Origin: CAG-488 sp051881315
GTDB taxonomy: Bacteria > Bacillota > Clostridia > Oscillospirales > Acutalibacteraceae
NCBI GenBank assembly: GCA_051881315.1
Contig: JBJEPQ010000041.1
Location: 1-33,973, forward strand
DNA length: 33,973 nucleotides
Reading direction: 5' to 3'
The notes beneath the pieces are model-generated. The model saw only the letters and a list, made by a program, of their open reading frames with translations, ran no database searches and was not told the DNA's origin. Shown piece after piece: positions 23,973 through 31,242 of the stretch. The translations under genes were made by a program, and so were the position numbers. Position 1 is the stretch's first letter; each line of letters opens with the position of its first letter.

Positions 23973-25721
23973 ATGCACACCTTAAAAAGGCTTATGCAGT
24001 GCATCAGGGAGTATAAGCTCCCGTCGCTGTTAAGCCCGCTTTTTATCACGGGCGAAGTTATTATAGAATGTTTCATTCCGTTTATAACCGCTCAGCTTAT
24101 TGACGGAATAGAGCGCGGAAGCGGAATAGAGGTCATCGGCAGTTACGGACTGAAGCTCGTCATTCTTGCCGTGTGCTCGCTTGTCTGCGGCGCCCTTGCA
24201 GGTCATTTCTGTGCGATCGCTTCCTGCGGATTTGCAAAAAATCTCAGGCACGATCTTTTCTATGCGGTACAGAATTATTCTTTTTCAAATATCGACAAAT
24301 TCTCCTCATCGAGCCTTGTAACAAGACTGACAACCGACGTCACAAACGTGCAGAACTCGTATATGATGATAATCAGGACGGCGCTGAGAAGCCCTCTGAT
24401 GCTCATTTTTTCCATCGTTATGACGATCAGGATCAGCCCGAAGCTGACAACGGCATTTATCGCACTTGTGCCGTTTATTACGGTTGGTCTGATAGTGATG
24501 ATAAAAATGGTTATGCCGCTTTTCAAGCAGATTTTCAAGCGTTACGACGCATTGAACAATTCCGTTCAGGAAAACGTTGCGGCGATCAGAGCTGTCAAAT
24601 CCTTTGTCCGTGAGGATTACGAAAACGAAAAATTCTCCAAGGCTTCCGACAATGTTTGCATGGATTTCACCAAGGCCGAGAAGCTTATGGCGTTCGGCAA
24701 TCCCCTCGTTTCTGCCGCAATTTACGTTATCATGCTCTTAGTATTCTATTTCGGAGCAAAGATAATTGTCACTTCCGGCGGTACGGAGCTTGAGGTCGGC
24801 GGTCTTTCTTCGATACTGACCTACGGTATGCAGGTGCTTATGAGCATGCTCATGTTAACAATGACGATCGTTATGATCTCCATGTCCTTCGCTTCGGCAA
24901 GCCGTATTGTTGAGGTTCTTGACGAGGAAAGCACGATTCAAAATCCCGAAAATCCCGTTTTCGAGGTCAAAGACGGTTCAATCGACTTTGAGAATGTCGA
25001 TTTCTCCTATTCGGAAAAGGCGGAGCTACACACCCTGCGTAACATCAGCTTTCACATTGACTCGGGTGAAACCATCGGCATTATCGGCGGTACGGGCAGC
25101 AGTAAGACCACCCTCATTCAGCTTATTTCAAGGCTTTATGACGTCGGCTCGGGCAGCGTAAAGGTCGGCGGAACGGACGTCCGTGATTACGATATTCAAA
25201 CGCTGCGTGACGCCGTTTCCGTAGTTCTTCAGAAAAACGTTCTTTTCTCGGGCACGGTCAAGGAAAATCTTCGCTGGGGCGATAAAAATGCAACGGACGA
25301 GGATATCGTCAGGGTTTGCAAGCTCGCACAGGCCGATGAATTTATCGAACAGATGCCCGACAAATATGACACATATATTGAGCGCGGCGGAGCAAACGTT
25401 TCGGGCGGTCAGAAGCAAAGACTGTGTATCGCACGAGCCTTGCTCAAAAAGCCGAAGATCCTTATCCTTGACGACTCGACAAGTGCAGTTGACACCAAGA
25501 CGGACGCAATGATAAGGAAGGCTCTGCGTGAAGAAATTCCCGACACGACGAAGCTCATCATCGCACAGCGCATTTCCTCCGTTCGGGACGCAGACAGAAT
25601 TATCGTCCTCAACAAAGGTGAGATAAACGGAATAGGCACGCATGACGAGCTGATGGAAAACAACGAAATTTACCGTGAGGTATATGATTCTCAGACAAAG
25701 GCAGGTGATTTTGATGCATAA
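23973..25721 (+). CDS. ABC exporter half-transporter with degenerate ATPase site
   Basis: The predicted protein has 582 residues: six transmembrane helices (about 1-310) and a C-terminal nucleotide-binding domain. The Walker A is GGTGSSKTT near 370, with serine where glycine is usual. The signature is NVSGGQKQR near 475. The Walker B reads ILILDDSTSAVD near 495-506, with aspartate where the catalytic glutamate should be. That combination marks the inactive-site half of a heterodimeric exporter such as BmrCD or TM287/288-type pairs. It overlaps the next gene by 8 nt and follows marR directly, so a regulated drug or peptide exporter is likely. Confidence 0.9.
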   Translation: MHTLKRLMQCIREYKLPSLLSPLFITGEVIIECFIPFITAQLIDGIERGSGIEVIGSYGLKLVILAVCSLVCGALAGHFCAIASCGFAKNLRHDLFYAVQNYSFSNIDKFSSSSLVTRLTTDVTNVQNSYMMIIRTALRSPLMLIFSIVMTIRISPKLTTAFIALVPFITVGLIVMIKMVMPLFKQIFKRYDALNNSVQENVAAIRAVKSFVREDYENEKFSKASDNVCMDFTKAEKLMAFGNPLVSAAIYVIMLLVFYFGAKIIVTSGGTELEVGGLSSILTYGMQVLMSMLMLTMTIVMISMSFASASRIVEVLDEESTIQNPENPVFEVKDGSIDFENVDFSYSEKAELHTLRNISFHIDSGETIGIIGGTGSSKTTLIQLISRLYDVGSGSVKVGGTDVRDYDIQTLRDAVSVVLQKNVLFSGTVKENLRWGDKNATDEDIVRVCKLAQADEFIEQMPDKYDTYIERGGANVSGGQKQRLCIARALLKKPKILILDDSTSAVDTKTDAMIRKALREEIPDTTKLIIAQRISSVRDADRIIVLNKGEINGIGTHDELMENNEIYREVYDSQTKAGDFDA

Positions 25722-27648
25722 TCCTATGCCTAAAGGAAAGAAGCCCCCTATGGCAGGAATGAAATCGGGCGCAAAAAAAGGTTCGTTCAAGAGGATATTA
25801 AAATCCCTTTTCAGCGAGTACAAGGCTCCGCTTCTGTTCGTAGTTGTCTGCATAATCCTCTCCACCCTTGCAGGAACAACCTCGAACCTGTTCCTGAACA
25901 ATCTTATCCGTGAAATCAAGCTCGGACTCGACTCCGGCTGGGATTCGGCTCTGCCGAGCATCTTGAAAATCATCGGCGTTATGGCAGGTATCTATCTTAT
26001 CGGCGTTATTGCCGCATTCTTCCAGGCAAGGATAATGGCTGTCGTAACTCAGGGATTTCTGAACAAAAACCGAAAGGCTATGTTCAGCAAGATGGAAAAG
26101 CTGCCGATCAGGTACTTTGACACACACCCTCACGGCGATATTATGTCCTACTATACAAATGATATCGACACTCTGCGCCAGCTGATTTCACAGGCAACGC
26201 CTGCGCTTATTCAGTCTGCTCTGACCGTTATAATCCTTGTTGCTTATATGCTCTACCTGAGCGTATGGATGACCTTGATTGTATTCGGCGCAGTCGCCCT
26301 GATGATGATAGTCGTCAAAACCGTCGGCGGAAATTCGGCGAAATTCTTTGTCCGTCAGCAGAAGGCTCTCGGCAAAACCGAAGGCTTCATCGAGGAAATG
26401 ATGAGCGGTCAGAAGGTAGTCAAGGTTTTCAATCATGAGGAAGAAAGCTGCAAGGATTTTGACCGTATAAACGGCGAGCTTTTCAAGGAAGCCTCCAAAG
26501 CCAACAGCTTTGCAAACATTCTTATGCCGATCATGGGCAATATAGGCAACATTCTTTATGTCTTCATCGCTTTCATCGGCGGTCTGCTCATTCTCTCCCC
26601 CAATGTTCATAATATCTCCCTGTCAGGTCAGGCACTCACCATCGCTGTCGTCGTGCCCTTCCTCAATATGACACGCCAGTTCACGAATAACATCAGTCAG
26701 ATCTCTCAGCACATCAACAGCATCGTTATGGCTCTTGCCGGTGCAGACAGAATTTTTGAGCTTATGGACGAAAAGCCGGAGGTCGATGACGGTTATGTAA
26801 CGCTTGTCAACGCAAAAGAGGTTGACGGCAAGCTCGTTGAATGTAAGGAAAGAACGGGTACATGGGCATGGAAGCATCCTCACGAGGACGGCACAGTCAC
26901 CTATACCAAGCTGATGGGCGACGTGCGTATGGAGAATATGGACTTCGGCTACGATCCCGAAAAGATTGTTCTTCACGACATTACTCTCTATGCCGAGCCG
27001 GGACAGAAGGTTGCTTTTGTCGGTGCAACGGGTGCAGGCAAAACGACCATAACAAATCTTATCAACAGGTTTTACGATGTTGCGGACGGAAAGATCCGCT
27101 ATGACGGCATCAATATAAACAAGATTAAGAAGGATGATCTTCGTCATTCGCTCGGAATAGTTCTTCAGGAAACCAACCTTTTCACGGGCACGGTAATGGA
27201 GAACATCCGTTACGGCAAGCTCGACGCAACGGACGAGGAATGTATCGCCGCCGCAAAGCTTGCGAATGCGGACGAATTTATCCGTATGCTCCCCGACGGC
27301 TATAACACCATGCTAACCTCAAACGGCGGTAACCTTTCTCAGGGACAGCGACAGCTGCTTGCGATTGCAAGGGCGGCGGTTGCCGATCCTCCCGTTATGA
27401 TTCTTGACGAGGCGACCTCCTCCATAGACACGAGAACAGAGGTTATTGTTCAAAAAGGTATGGACGCTCTGATGAAAGGCAGAACGGTATTCGTAATTGC
27501 CCACAGGCTCTCGACAATTCAAAATTCAGATGTTATAATGGTTCTCGAACACGGACGCATTATCGAGCGAGGCAACCATGACAGCCTGATCGCCCAGAAG
27601 GGCAAGTATTATCAGCTCTACACGGGTGCATTCGAGCAAAACGCCTGA
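25714..27648 (+). CDS. ABC exporter half-transporter with canonical ATPase site
   Basis: The predicted protein has 644 residues starting MHNPMPKGKKPPMAGMKSG at 25714, where GGTGAT lies 5 nt upstream; the longer in-frame start at 25675 lacks a site. A basic, proline/glycine-rich N-terminal tail precedes six transmembrane helices. A linker of about 45 residues (GYVTLVNAK ... GTWAWKHPHEDGTVTY) separates them from the nucleotide-binding domain. Walker A GATGAGKTT is near 436, signature NLSQGQRQ near 540, Walker B VMILDEATSSID near 560 with the catalytic glutamate. It is the active-site partner of the 23973-25721 protein. Confidence 0.92.
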   Translation: MHNPMPKGKKPPMAGMKSGAKKGSFKRILKSLFSEYKAPLLFVVVCIILSTLAGTTSNLFLNNLIREIKLGLDSGWDSALPSILKIIGVMAGIYLIGVIAAFFQARIMAVVTQGFLNKNRKAMFSKMEKLPIRYFDTHPHGDIMSYYTNDIDTLRQLISQATPALIQSALTVIILVAYMLYLSVWMTLIVFGAVALMMIVVKTVGGNSAKFFVRQQKALGKTEGFIEEMMSGQKVVKVFNHEEESCKDFDRINGELFKEASKANSFANILMPIMGNIGNILYVFIAFIGGLLILSPNVHNISLSGQALTIAVVVPFLNMTRQFTNNISQISQHINSIVMALAGADRIFELMDEKPEVDDGYVTLVNAKEVDGKLVECKERTGTWAWKHPHEDGTVTYTKLMGDVRMENMDFGYDPEKIVLHDITLYAEPGQKVAFVGATGAGKTTITNLINRFYDVADGKIRYDGININKIKKDDLRHSLGIVLQETNLFTGTVMENIRYGKLDATDEECIAAAKLANADEFIRMLPDGYNTMLTSNGGNLSQGQRQLLAIARAAVADPPVMILDEATSSIDTRTEVIVQKGMDALMKGRTVFVIAHRLSTIQNSDVIMVLEHGRIIERGNHDSLIAQKGKYYQLYTGAFEQNA

Positions 27649-27734
27649 AAGCCGTCTGCGTTTCATATTTAACAGTATAGCCTGCGTTTTTCGGCTCAAG
27701 CTATTTCTGACTGAAATGTAAAGAAGTGATTTGA

Positions 27735-28538
27735 ATGGCAGGAGTTTATTTTGTTCTGAGTGTGATAACAGACCTCCTGATAACGTATTTCTGCAAGCTC
27801 GCAACCGACTGGGGCGATATATGGAAACCGCTTTTGCTTTTGCCGGCAATATACATCGGCTTTCTGATACTTCATCTGATCGGTTTCTGCCTGTATTCGT
27901 TCACGACGGACGAGAATTACACCGACAATATCCACAATTCCTACCGCCGTGTTCTGCTTTCAAGCCTGAAGCTTTTCTTAAAAACAGCGAAAGTCCGTGT
28001 TCATACCGAGGGTACGGAGCTTGTTCCCGACGACGGAAAATTTCTGCTCGTTTCCAACCACATATCGGTTTTCGATCCTGCAATAACGATCACGGCTTTG
28101 GAGAACAAGAACCTTGCTTTTGTCGCAAAGAAAGAGCTTTTCGGCGTATTCGCCGCGGGAAAATATCTTGCAAAATCGGGATGCGTCGGGCTTGACCGTG
28201 AAAACGACCGTGAGGCGGTCAAAGCAATAAACAAGGCGGCAGACAACATCAAAAACGGAGTATGTGCGATGGGCATTTACCCCGAGGGATATGTCAACAA
28301 AAATCCCGGCACACTTCTGCCTTTCAGATACGGAGCTTTCAAGATTGCCAAGAAAGCCAAGGTTCCGATAGTTGTGGCAGTTGTTCGGAACACAAGAGAG
28401 GCAAACAAAAATATGTTCAAGCGTCATTCCGACGTTTATCTGAAGATTTTAAAGGTCATACCGTATGACGACATCGCCGGTCTCAAGACGAACGAAATCG
28501 GAGATATTGTATATAAAATAATGATTGATGAAATTTAG
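27735..28538 (+). CDS. plsC: Lysophospholipid acyltransferase (PlsC family)
   Basis: This 267-residue membrane enzyme is likely to acylate lysophosphatidate or a related lysolipid. Two N-terminal hydrophobic helices (about 1-20 and 31-55) lead to the acyltransferase block NHISVFD (H-x4-D catalytic pair, near 108) and YPEGYVNKNPGTLLPFRYGAF near 184, which carries the EG and substrate-binding PF motifs. It lies 86 bp after the exporter gene and 15 bp before a PHP gene, with no promoter or terminator between them, so it probably belongs to the marR operon. Confidence 0.88.
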   Translation: MAGVYFVLSVITDLLITYFCKLATDWGDIWKPLLLLPAIYIGFLILHLIGFCLYSFTTDENYTDNIHNSYRRVLLSSLKLFLKTAKVRVHTEGTELVPDDGKFLLVSNHISVFDPAITITALENKNLAFVAKKELFGVFAAGKYLAKSGCVGLDRENDREAVKAINKAADNIKNGVCAMGIYPEGYVNKNPGTLLPFRYGAFKIAKKAKVPIVVAVVRNTREANKNMFKRHSDVYLKILKVIPYDDIAGLKTNEIGDIVYKIMIDEI

Positions 28539-28553
28539 CGAGAAGGTTATGTT

Positions 28554-29258
28554 ATGATTAAAGAAGAAGCAGAAAAACAAATTAAAGAAGCATTTCCGTA
28601 CAGGCTTGAGCTTCACGCTCACACCTCACCTGCCAGCAGATGCTCACAGGTAAGCCCCGAAGATGTTATTACAATCTTTCACAATGCAGGCTATGACGGA
28701 ATTGCGATAACCAATCATTTCTACGAAAAGCCCGACAAAGACGAATTTCTTAAAATATACCGTGACGATTTTCTCAAGGCGGCTGAAACGGGCAAAAAGC
28801 TCGGAATGAAGGTTTATCTCGGCGCAGAGCTGAGATTTGTCAACGAGAATGACAATGACTACCTGATTTACGGCTTTGAGCTTGATCAGCTTGAGGAAAT
28901 GTATTCACATATAAGCGGCACTCTTGAAGATTTTGTCAGAGATTTCAAGACCGACAGTATGTTCCTTTTGCAGGCTCACCCGTTCAGAAACGATATGGAA
29001 CGGGGCTTTGAGAAGTTTCTTGACGGCGTTGAGGCTTTCAATATGCACCCGAATCACAATTCAAGGGTTGCACTTGCCATGAAGTATGCCGACGAGTACG
29101 GCAAGATCGCCACGGCAGGAACGGACTACCACCACATCGGACACGATAATCTCTGCGCCACAAGATCGTCCGTCCTACCCGAAAACGAAGCCGAGCTTGT
29201 CTCCCTGCTCAAAAGCGGCAACTTTATTTACGAGATTTCGGGCAAGGTTGTTTTATAA
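28554..29258 (+). CDS. PHP-domain phosphoesterase-like protein with TNH variant
   Basis: This 234-residue PHP protein is a paralogue of the 8364-9035 protein. Ligands: H21-x-H23 (ELHAHTSP), N54-H55 in AITNHFYE (the usual aspartate is asparagine), a glutamate in LGAELRF, QAHPFR, and GTDYHHIGH. It ends with a LLKSG-type helix like its paralogue. It starts 15 bp after plsC and is followed by a terminator, so it is the final gene of the exporter operon. The function is unknown; a phospholipid-derived substrate is conceivable from the neighbour only. Confidence 0.83.
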   Translation: MIKEEAEKQIKEAFPYRLELHAHTSPASRCSQVSPEDVITIFHNAGYDGIAITNHFYEKPDKDEFLKIYRDDFLKAAETGKKLGMKVYLGAELRFVNENDNDYLIYGFELDQLEEMYSHISGTLEDFVRDFKTDSMFLLQAHPFRNDMERGFEKFLDGVEAFNMHPNHNSRVALAMKYADEYGKIATAGTDYHHIGHDNLCATRSSVLPENEAELVSLLKSGNFIYEISGKVVL

Positions 29259-29270
29259 ATAAATAATATG

Positions 29271-29306
29271 CGGAGCTGTTGCGATGAGCGGCAGCTTCGT
29301 TTTCTG
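29271..29306 (+). terminator. Terminator of the marR-ABC-plsC-PHP operon
   Basis: GGAGCTGTTGC pairs with GCGGCAGCTTC in an 11-bp stem (three G-U pairs) around a short GATGA loop and is followed by GTTTTCTGTTCT. Confidence 0.75.
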
Positions 29307-29363
29307 TTCTCTTATTTGTGCCATACACCGCCTTTCGGCATATCCTGTTAATAGGCAAATGCC

Positions 29364-29393
29364 AAAAAAACGGCAGTCTGTTTCAGACCGCCG
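29364..29393 (-). terminator. Hairpin upstream of cotJA with minus-strand T run
   Basis: CGGC-A-GTCTG and CAGAC-C-GCCG form a hairpin with a TTT loop (29371-29393). Read on the minus strand it is followed by seven Ts, so it would stop antisense transcription coming from the cotJ genes. No minus-strand gene is seen there, so its role is uncertain. Confidence 0.4.
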
Positions 29394-29409
29394 AAAGGAG
29401 CTAATCAAA

Positions 29410-29643
29410 TTGAATAACTATCCATATGACAGCCGTCAAAAGGCGCCTATGGGTTTCAATCGCTGTGCCGTTTCCGGTATTCAGACCGGCGTTACGTCCG
29501 CCCTGCCCGAAAACCCGGTCGTGACAATGGCATATGTCCCGTTCCAGACTGACACAACGACCTACGATGAAATGCAGGCGCTTAAAGCAGGCACTCTCTT
29601 TCCCGTCCTCGACAAGCCGTTCAAGGGCCGTGGTATGAGATGA
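29410..29643 (+). CDS. cotJA: Spore coat-associated protein CotJA
   Basis: This 77-residue protein contains the CotJA signature: MAYVPFQ...TYDEMQALKAGTLFPVLDKPFKG. In Bacillus the cotJABC operon is made in the mother cell during sporulation and its products enter the spore coat. The start is TTG at 29410, with AAGGAG nine nt upstream; upstream sequence in this frame crosses the previous terminator and is not coding. Its stop overlaps the cotJB start by 4 nt. No convincing sporulation-sigma promoter is seen. CotJ genes occur in many Clostridia, including ones rarely seen to sporulate. Confidence 0.88.
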   Translation: MNNYPYDSRQKAPMGFNRCAVSGIQTGVTSALPENPVVTMAYVPFQTDTTTYDEMQALKAGTLFPVLDKPFKGRGMR

Positions 29644-29885
29644 ACAGAGCACATCTTTTAAAACAGATAGACGCCGTTCAGTTCGCAATGTGGGAGCTGC
29701 ATCTCTATCTCGACACCCACCCCGACGATCTGAGCGCACTTGCACTTTACAAAAAATACGAGGAGCAGAACGAGAAGCTCGTTGCCGAATTTGAGGATCA
29801 ATTCGGTCCGCTCTATTCAAATTCCGACCCCGGCGTATCATGGCTCAAAAATCCGTGGCCGTGGGACATAGGGGGCAATTATTGA
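29640..29885 (+). CDS. cotJB: Spore coat protein CotJB
   Basis: This 81-residue protein matches the CotJB layout: LLKQIDAVQFAMWELHLYLD, THPDDLSAL, YEEQNEKL and the terminal PWPWDIGG motif. It is full length. Its ATG overlaps the cotJA stop (ATGA), and its stop overlaps the ATG of the cut cotJC (TGATG), preserving the normal operon order. Confidence 0.9.
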   Translation: MNRAHLLKQIDAVQFAMWELHLYLDTHPDDLSALALYKKYEEQNEKLVAEFEDQFGPLYSNSDPGVSWLKNPWPWDIGGNY

Positions 29886-29998
29886 TGTTTATTTATGAAA
29901 AGAAATTACAGTATCCCGTCAAAATCACCACACCAAATCCCAAGTACGCAAGCATAATTATATCCCAGTACGGCGGTGCTGACTGCAAAAGGATATAA
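29885..29998 (+). pseudogene. cotJC: Truncated cotJC (manganese catalase-like) remnant
   Basis: The frame begins MFIYEKKLQYPVKITTPNPK and continues to SQYGGAD, matching the conserved N-terminus of CotJC, a manganese-catalase-like protein of about 190 residues. It then reads CKRI and stops after 37 codons. In CotJC the next residues are normally GEL. No later part of cotJC is found downstream; the next recognisable sequence is the promoter of the VanW gene 25 bp on. The break therefore looks like a deletion joining cotJC codon 33 or so to foreign or neighbouring DNA, not a point mutation. Confidence 0.85.
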
Positions 29999-30022
29999 TT
30001 CTTAATTTAACTTAATATTTCA

Positions 30023-30051
30023 TTGACAACACATTTTTGTTGATTTATAAT
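30023..30051 (+). promoter_or_regulatory. Consensus promoter of the VanW-family gene
   Basis: TTGACA (30023-30028), 17 nt and TATAAT (30046-30051) match consensus perfectly, about 48 nt upstream of the start codon, which follows AAGGA. Confidence 0.85.
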
Positions 30052-30099
30052 ACTTCCCGATGAGTTTTGTAAAAAGCACACACGGAAGGATGAAAGAAA

Positions 30100-30924
30100 A
30101 TGAAAAGAAAGTTGTTTTGCGAAATCAGTCCGACTTGCTACAAAATTTCTATCGAAAAAGAGATTGCTGTAAGATTTGTTAAGGATCTTTTCAGCAAGGA
30201 AAAAATTGCAAAGACAAAGGGCAGTAATCTGCCGAATATTGTTAAATGTCATTCGTCCGTACTTATCAGACGACTTCACGGCGTTGATCTTCAGCTTCAG
30301 GAAAACAAGGTTACTAATATCCGTCTTTCCTGCGAGCAAATCAACGGTATCGTCATCAAGCCGGGCGAGACTTTTTCTTTTTGGCGAACCTCGGGCAGAC
30401 CGACCGCTAAAAAAGGTTACAAGCCCGGACTGACTATCGGCAACAACACTCTCGGAGCGGCTGTGGGCGGAGGTCTTTGTCAAATGGCTAATATGGTGCA
30501 TTTCCTCGTTTTAAATTCACCGCTTGAGGTTACGGAGCTTCATCATCACACAGACGCTCTGTTCCCTGACGAAAGACGGCGTGTTCCGTTCGGTACGGGA
30601 ACATCGGTTTCTTATAACAATGTGGATTACCGTTTCAAGAACAATCTCGATCAGGACGTTCAAATTCTTGTTTGGATTGAAAACGGCGAGCTTTGCGGTG
30701 AGTTGAGAAGTGAAAGACCTTTTAAATACCGCTATGAGCTTGTTGAAGAAAATCATCACTTTGCAAAAGAGGGAGATGACTATTTCCGCATCTCTCAGAT
30801 TTACCGTCTGGTCATTGACAACGAGACCGGCGAAACAGTCAAAAAAGAGCTTTTATTAAACAATCATTCAAGGGTAATGTACGATCACTCACTTATTCCC
30901 AAGGAGCAAATTTTCAATGATTGA
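30100..30924 (+). CDS. VanW-family protein
   Basis: This 274-residue protein carries the VanW block: N-I-R-L ... INGIVIKPGETFSFWRTSGRPTAKKGY, followed by GAAVGGGLCQMANMVHFLVL and HHHTDALFPD. VanW domains were named from a vancomycin-resistance cluster accessory gene, but their biochemical role is not established; cell-wall association is suspected. No signal peptide is visible. This is a housekeeping-type VanW, not evidence of glycopeptide resistance, because no van ligase or reductase genes are nearby. It has its own promoter and terminator. Confidence 0.88.
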   Translation: MKRKLFCEISPTCYKISIEKEIAVRFVKDLFSKEKIAKTKGSNLPNIVKCHSSVLIRRLHGVDLQLQENKVTNIRLSCEQINGIVIKPGETFSFWRTSGRPTAKKGYKPGLTIGNNTLGAAVGGGLCQMANMVHFLVLNSPLEVTELHHHTDALFPDERRRVPFGTGTSVSYNNVDYRFKNNLDQDVQILVWIENGELCGELRSERPFKYRYELVEENHHFAKEGDDYFRISQIYRLVIDNETGETVKKELLLNNHSRVMYDHSLIPKEQIFND

Positions 30925-31010
30925 GATAATACAGAAGCTGAAGCTGTTCTCAAAATGAAAACGGAAAAACCAACAGGAACGCTGATTCCCGAAAATGAAA
31001 AATATTTTTC

Positions 31011-31050
31011 AAAATGCCTCCGGAAGCACCGGGGGTATTTTCGCACTTTT
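31011..31050 (+). terminator. Terminator after the VanW gene
   Basis: AAAATGCCTCCGG (31011-31023) pairs with CCGGGGGTATTTT (31029-31041), with G-U pairs, around an AAGCA loop, and a T-rich stretch follows. Confidence 0.8.
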
Positions 31051-31118
31051 ATTACAAATCCTTGTGAAAATCAACAGTTTTTATCCTGTGACGGTTATTT
31101 TATTCTAAATGATAAAAG

Positions 31119-31147
31119 TTGAAATAATAATATAATTATAGTATAAT
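31119..31147 (+). promoter_or_regulatory. Promoter of the nifS-nifU-mnmA operon
   Basis: TTGAAA (31119-31124), 17 nt and TATAAT (31142-31147). Transcription would start near 31154, giving a leader of about 90 nt. Confidence 0.8.
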
Positions 31148-31154
31148 TAAATGG

Positions 31155-31172
31155 AATGGTTAAAATACCATT
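31155..31172. promoter_or_regulatory. Palindrome at the nifS transcription start
   Basis: AATGGT and ACCATT are perfect 6-bp arms separated by TAAAAT. The site sits directly downstream of the -10 element, where a bound repressor would block initiation. Fe-S operons in Clostridia are commonly controlled by Rrf2/IscR-type regulators; that link is inferred. Confidence 0.45.
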
Positions 31173-31242
31173 ATTAGGATTTAGTCATTGCTTTCAACTT
31201 TGTTTAAATCCAAGAAAACAAAAAAGAAAGTCAGGCGATTTT

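Noticed and set aside
25675..25713. Longer N-terminus for the second ABC half
   Set aside because: It lies wholly within the previous gene and lacks a ribosome binding site, whereas 25714 has GGTGAT at good spacing.
29322..29329. CATACA as a sporulation sigma-E -10 element for the cotJ genes
   Set aside because: No matching -35 element is found at the right distance.
30100..30924. Glycopeptide resistance inferred from the VanW-family protein
   Set aside because: VanW domains are widespread in Clostridia, and no vanA/B-type ligase, vanH, vanX or vanRS genes are present.
31156..31242. Longer N-terminus for NifS
   Set aside because: The ATG lies at the predicted transcription start inside the palindrome; the family starts at MKTVYADNAATT.
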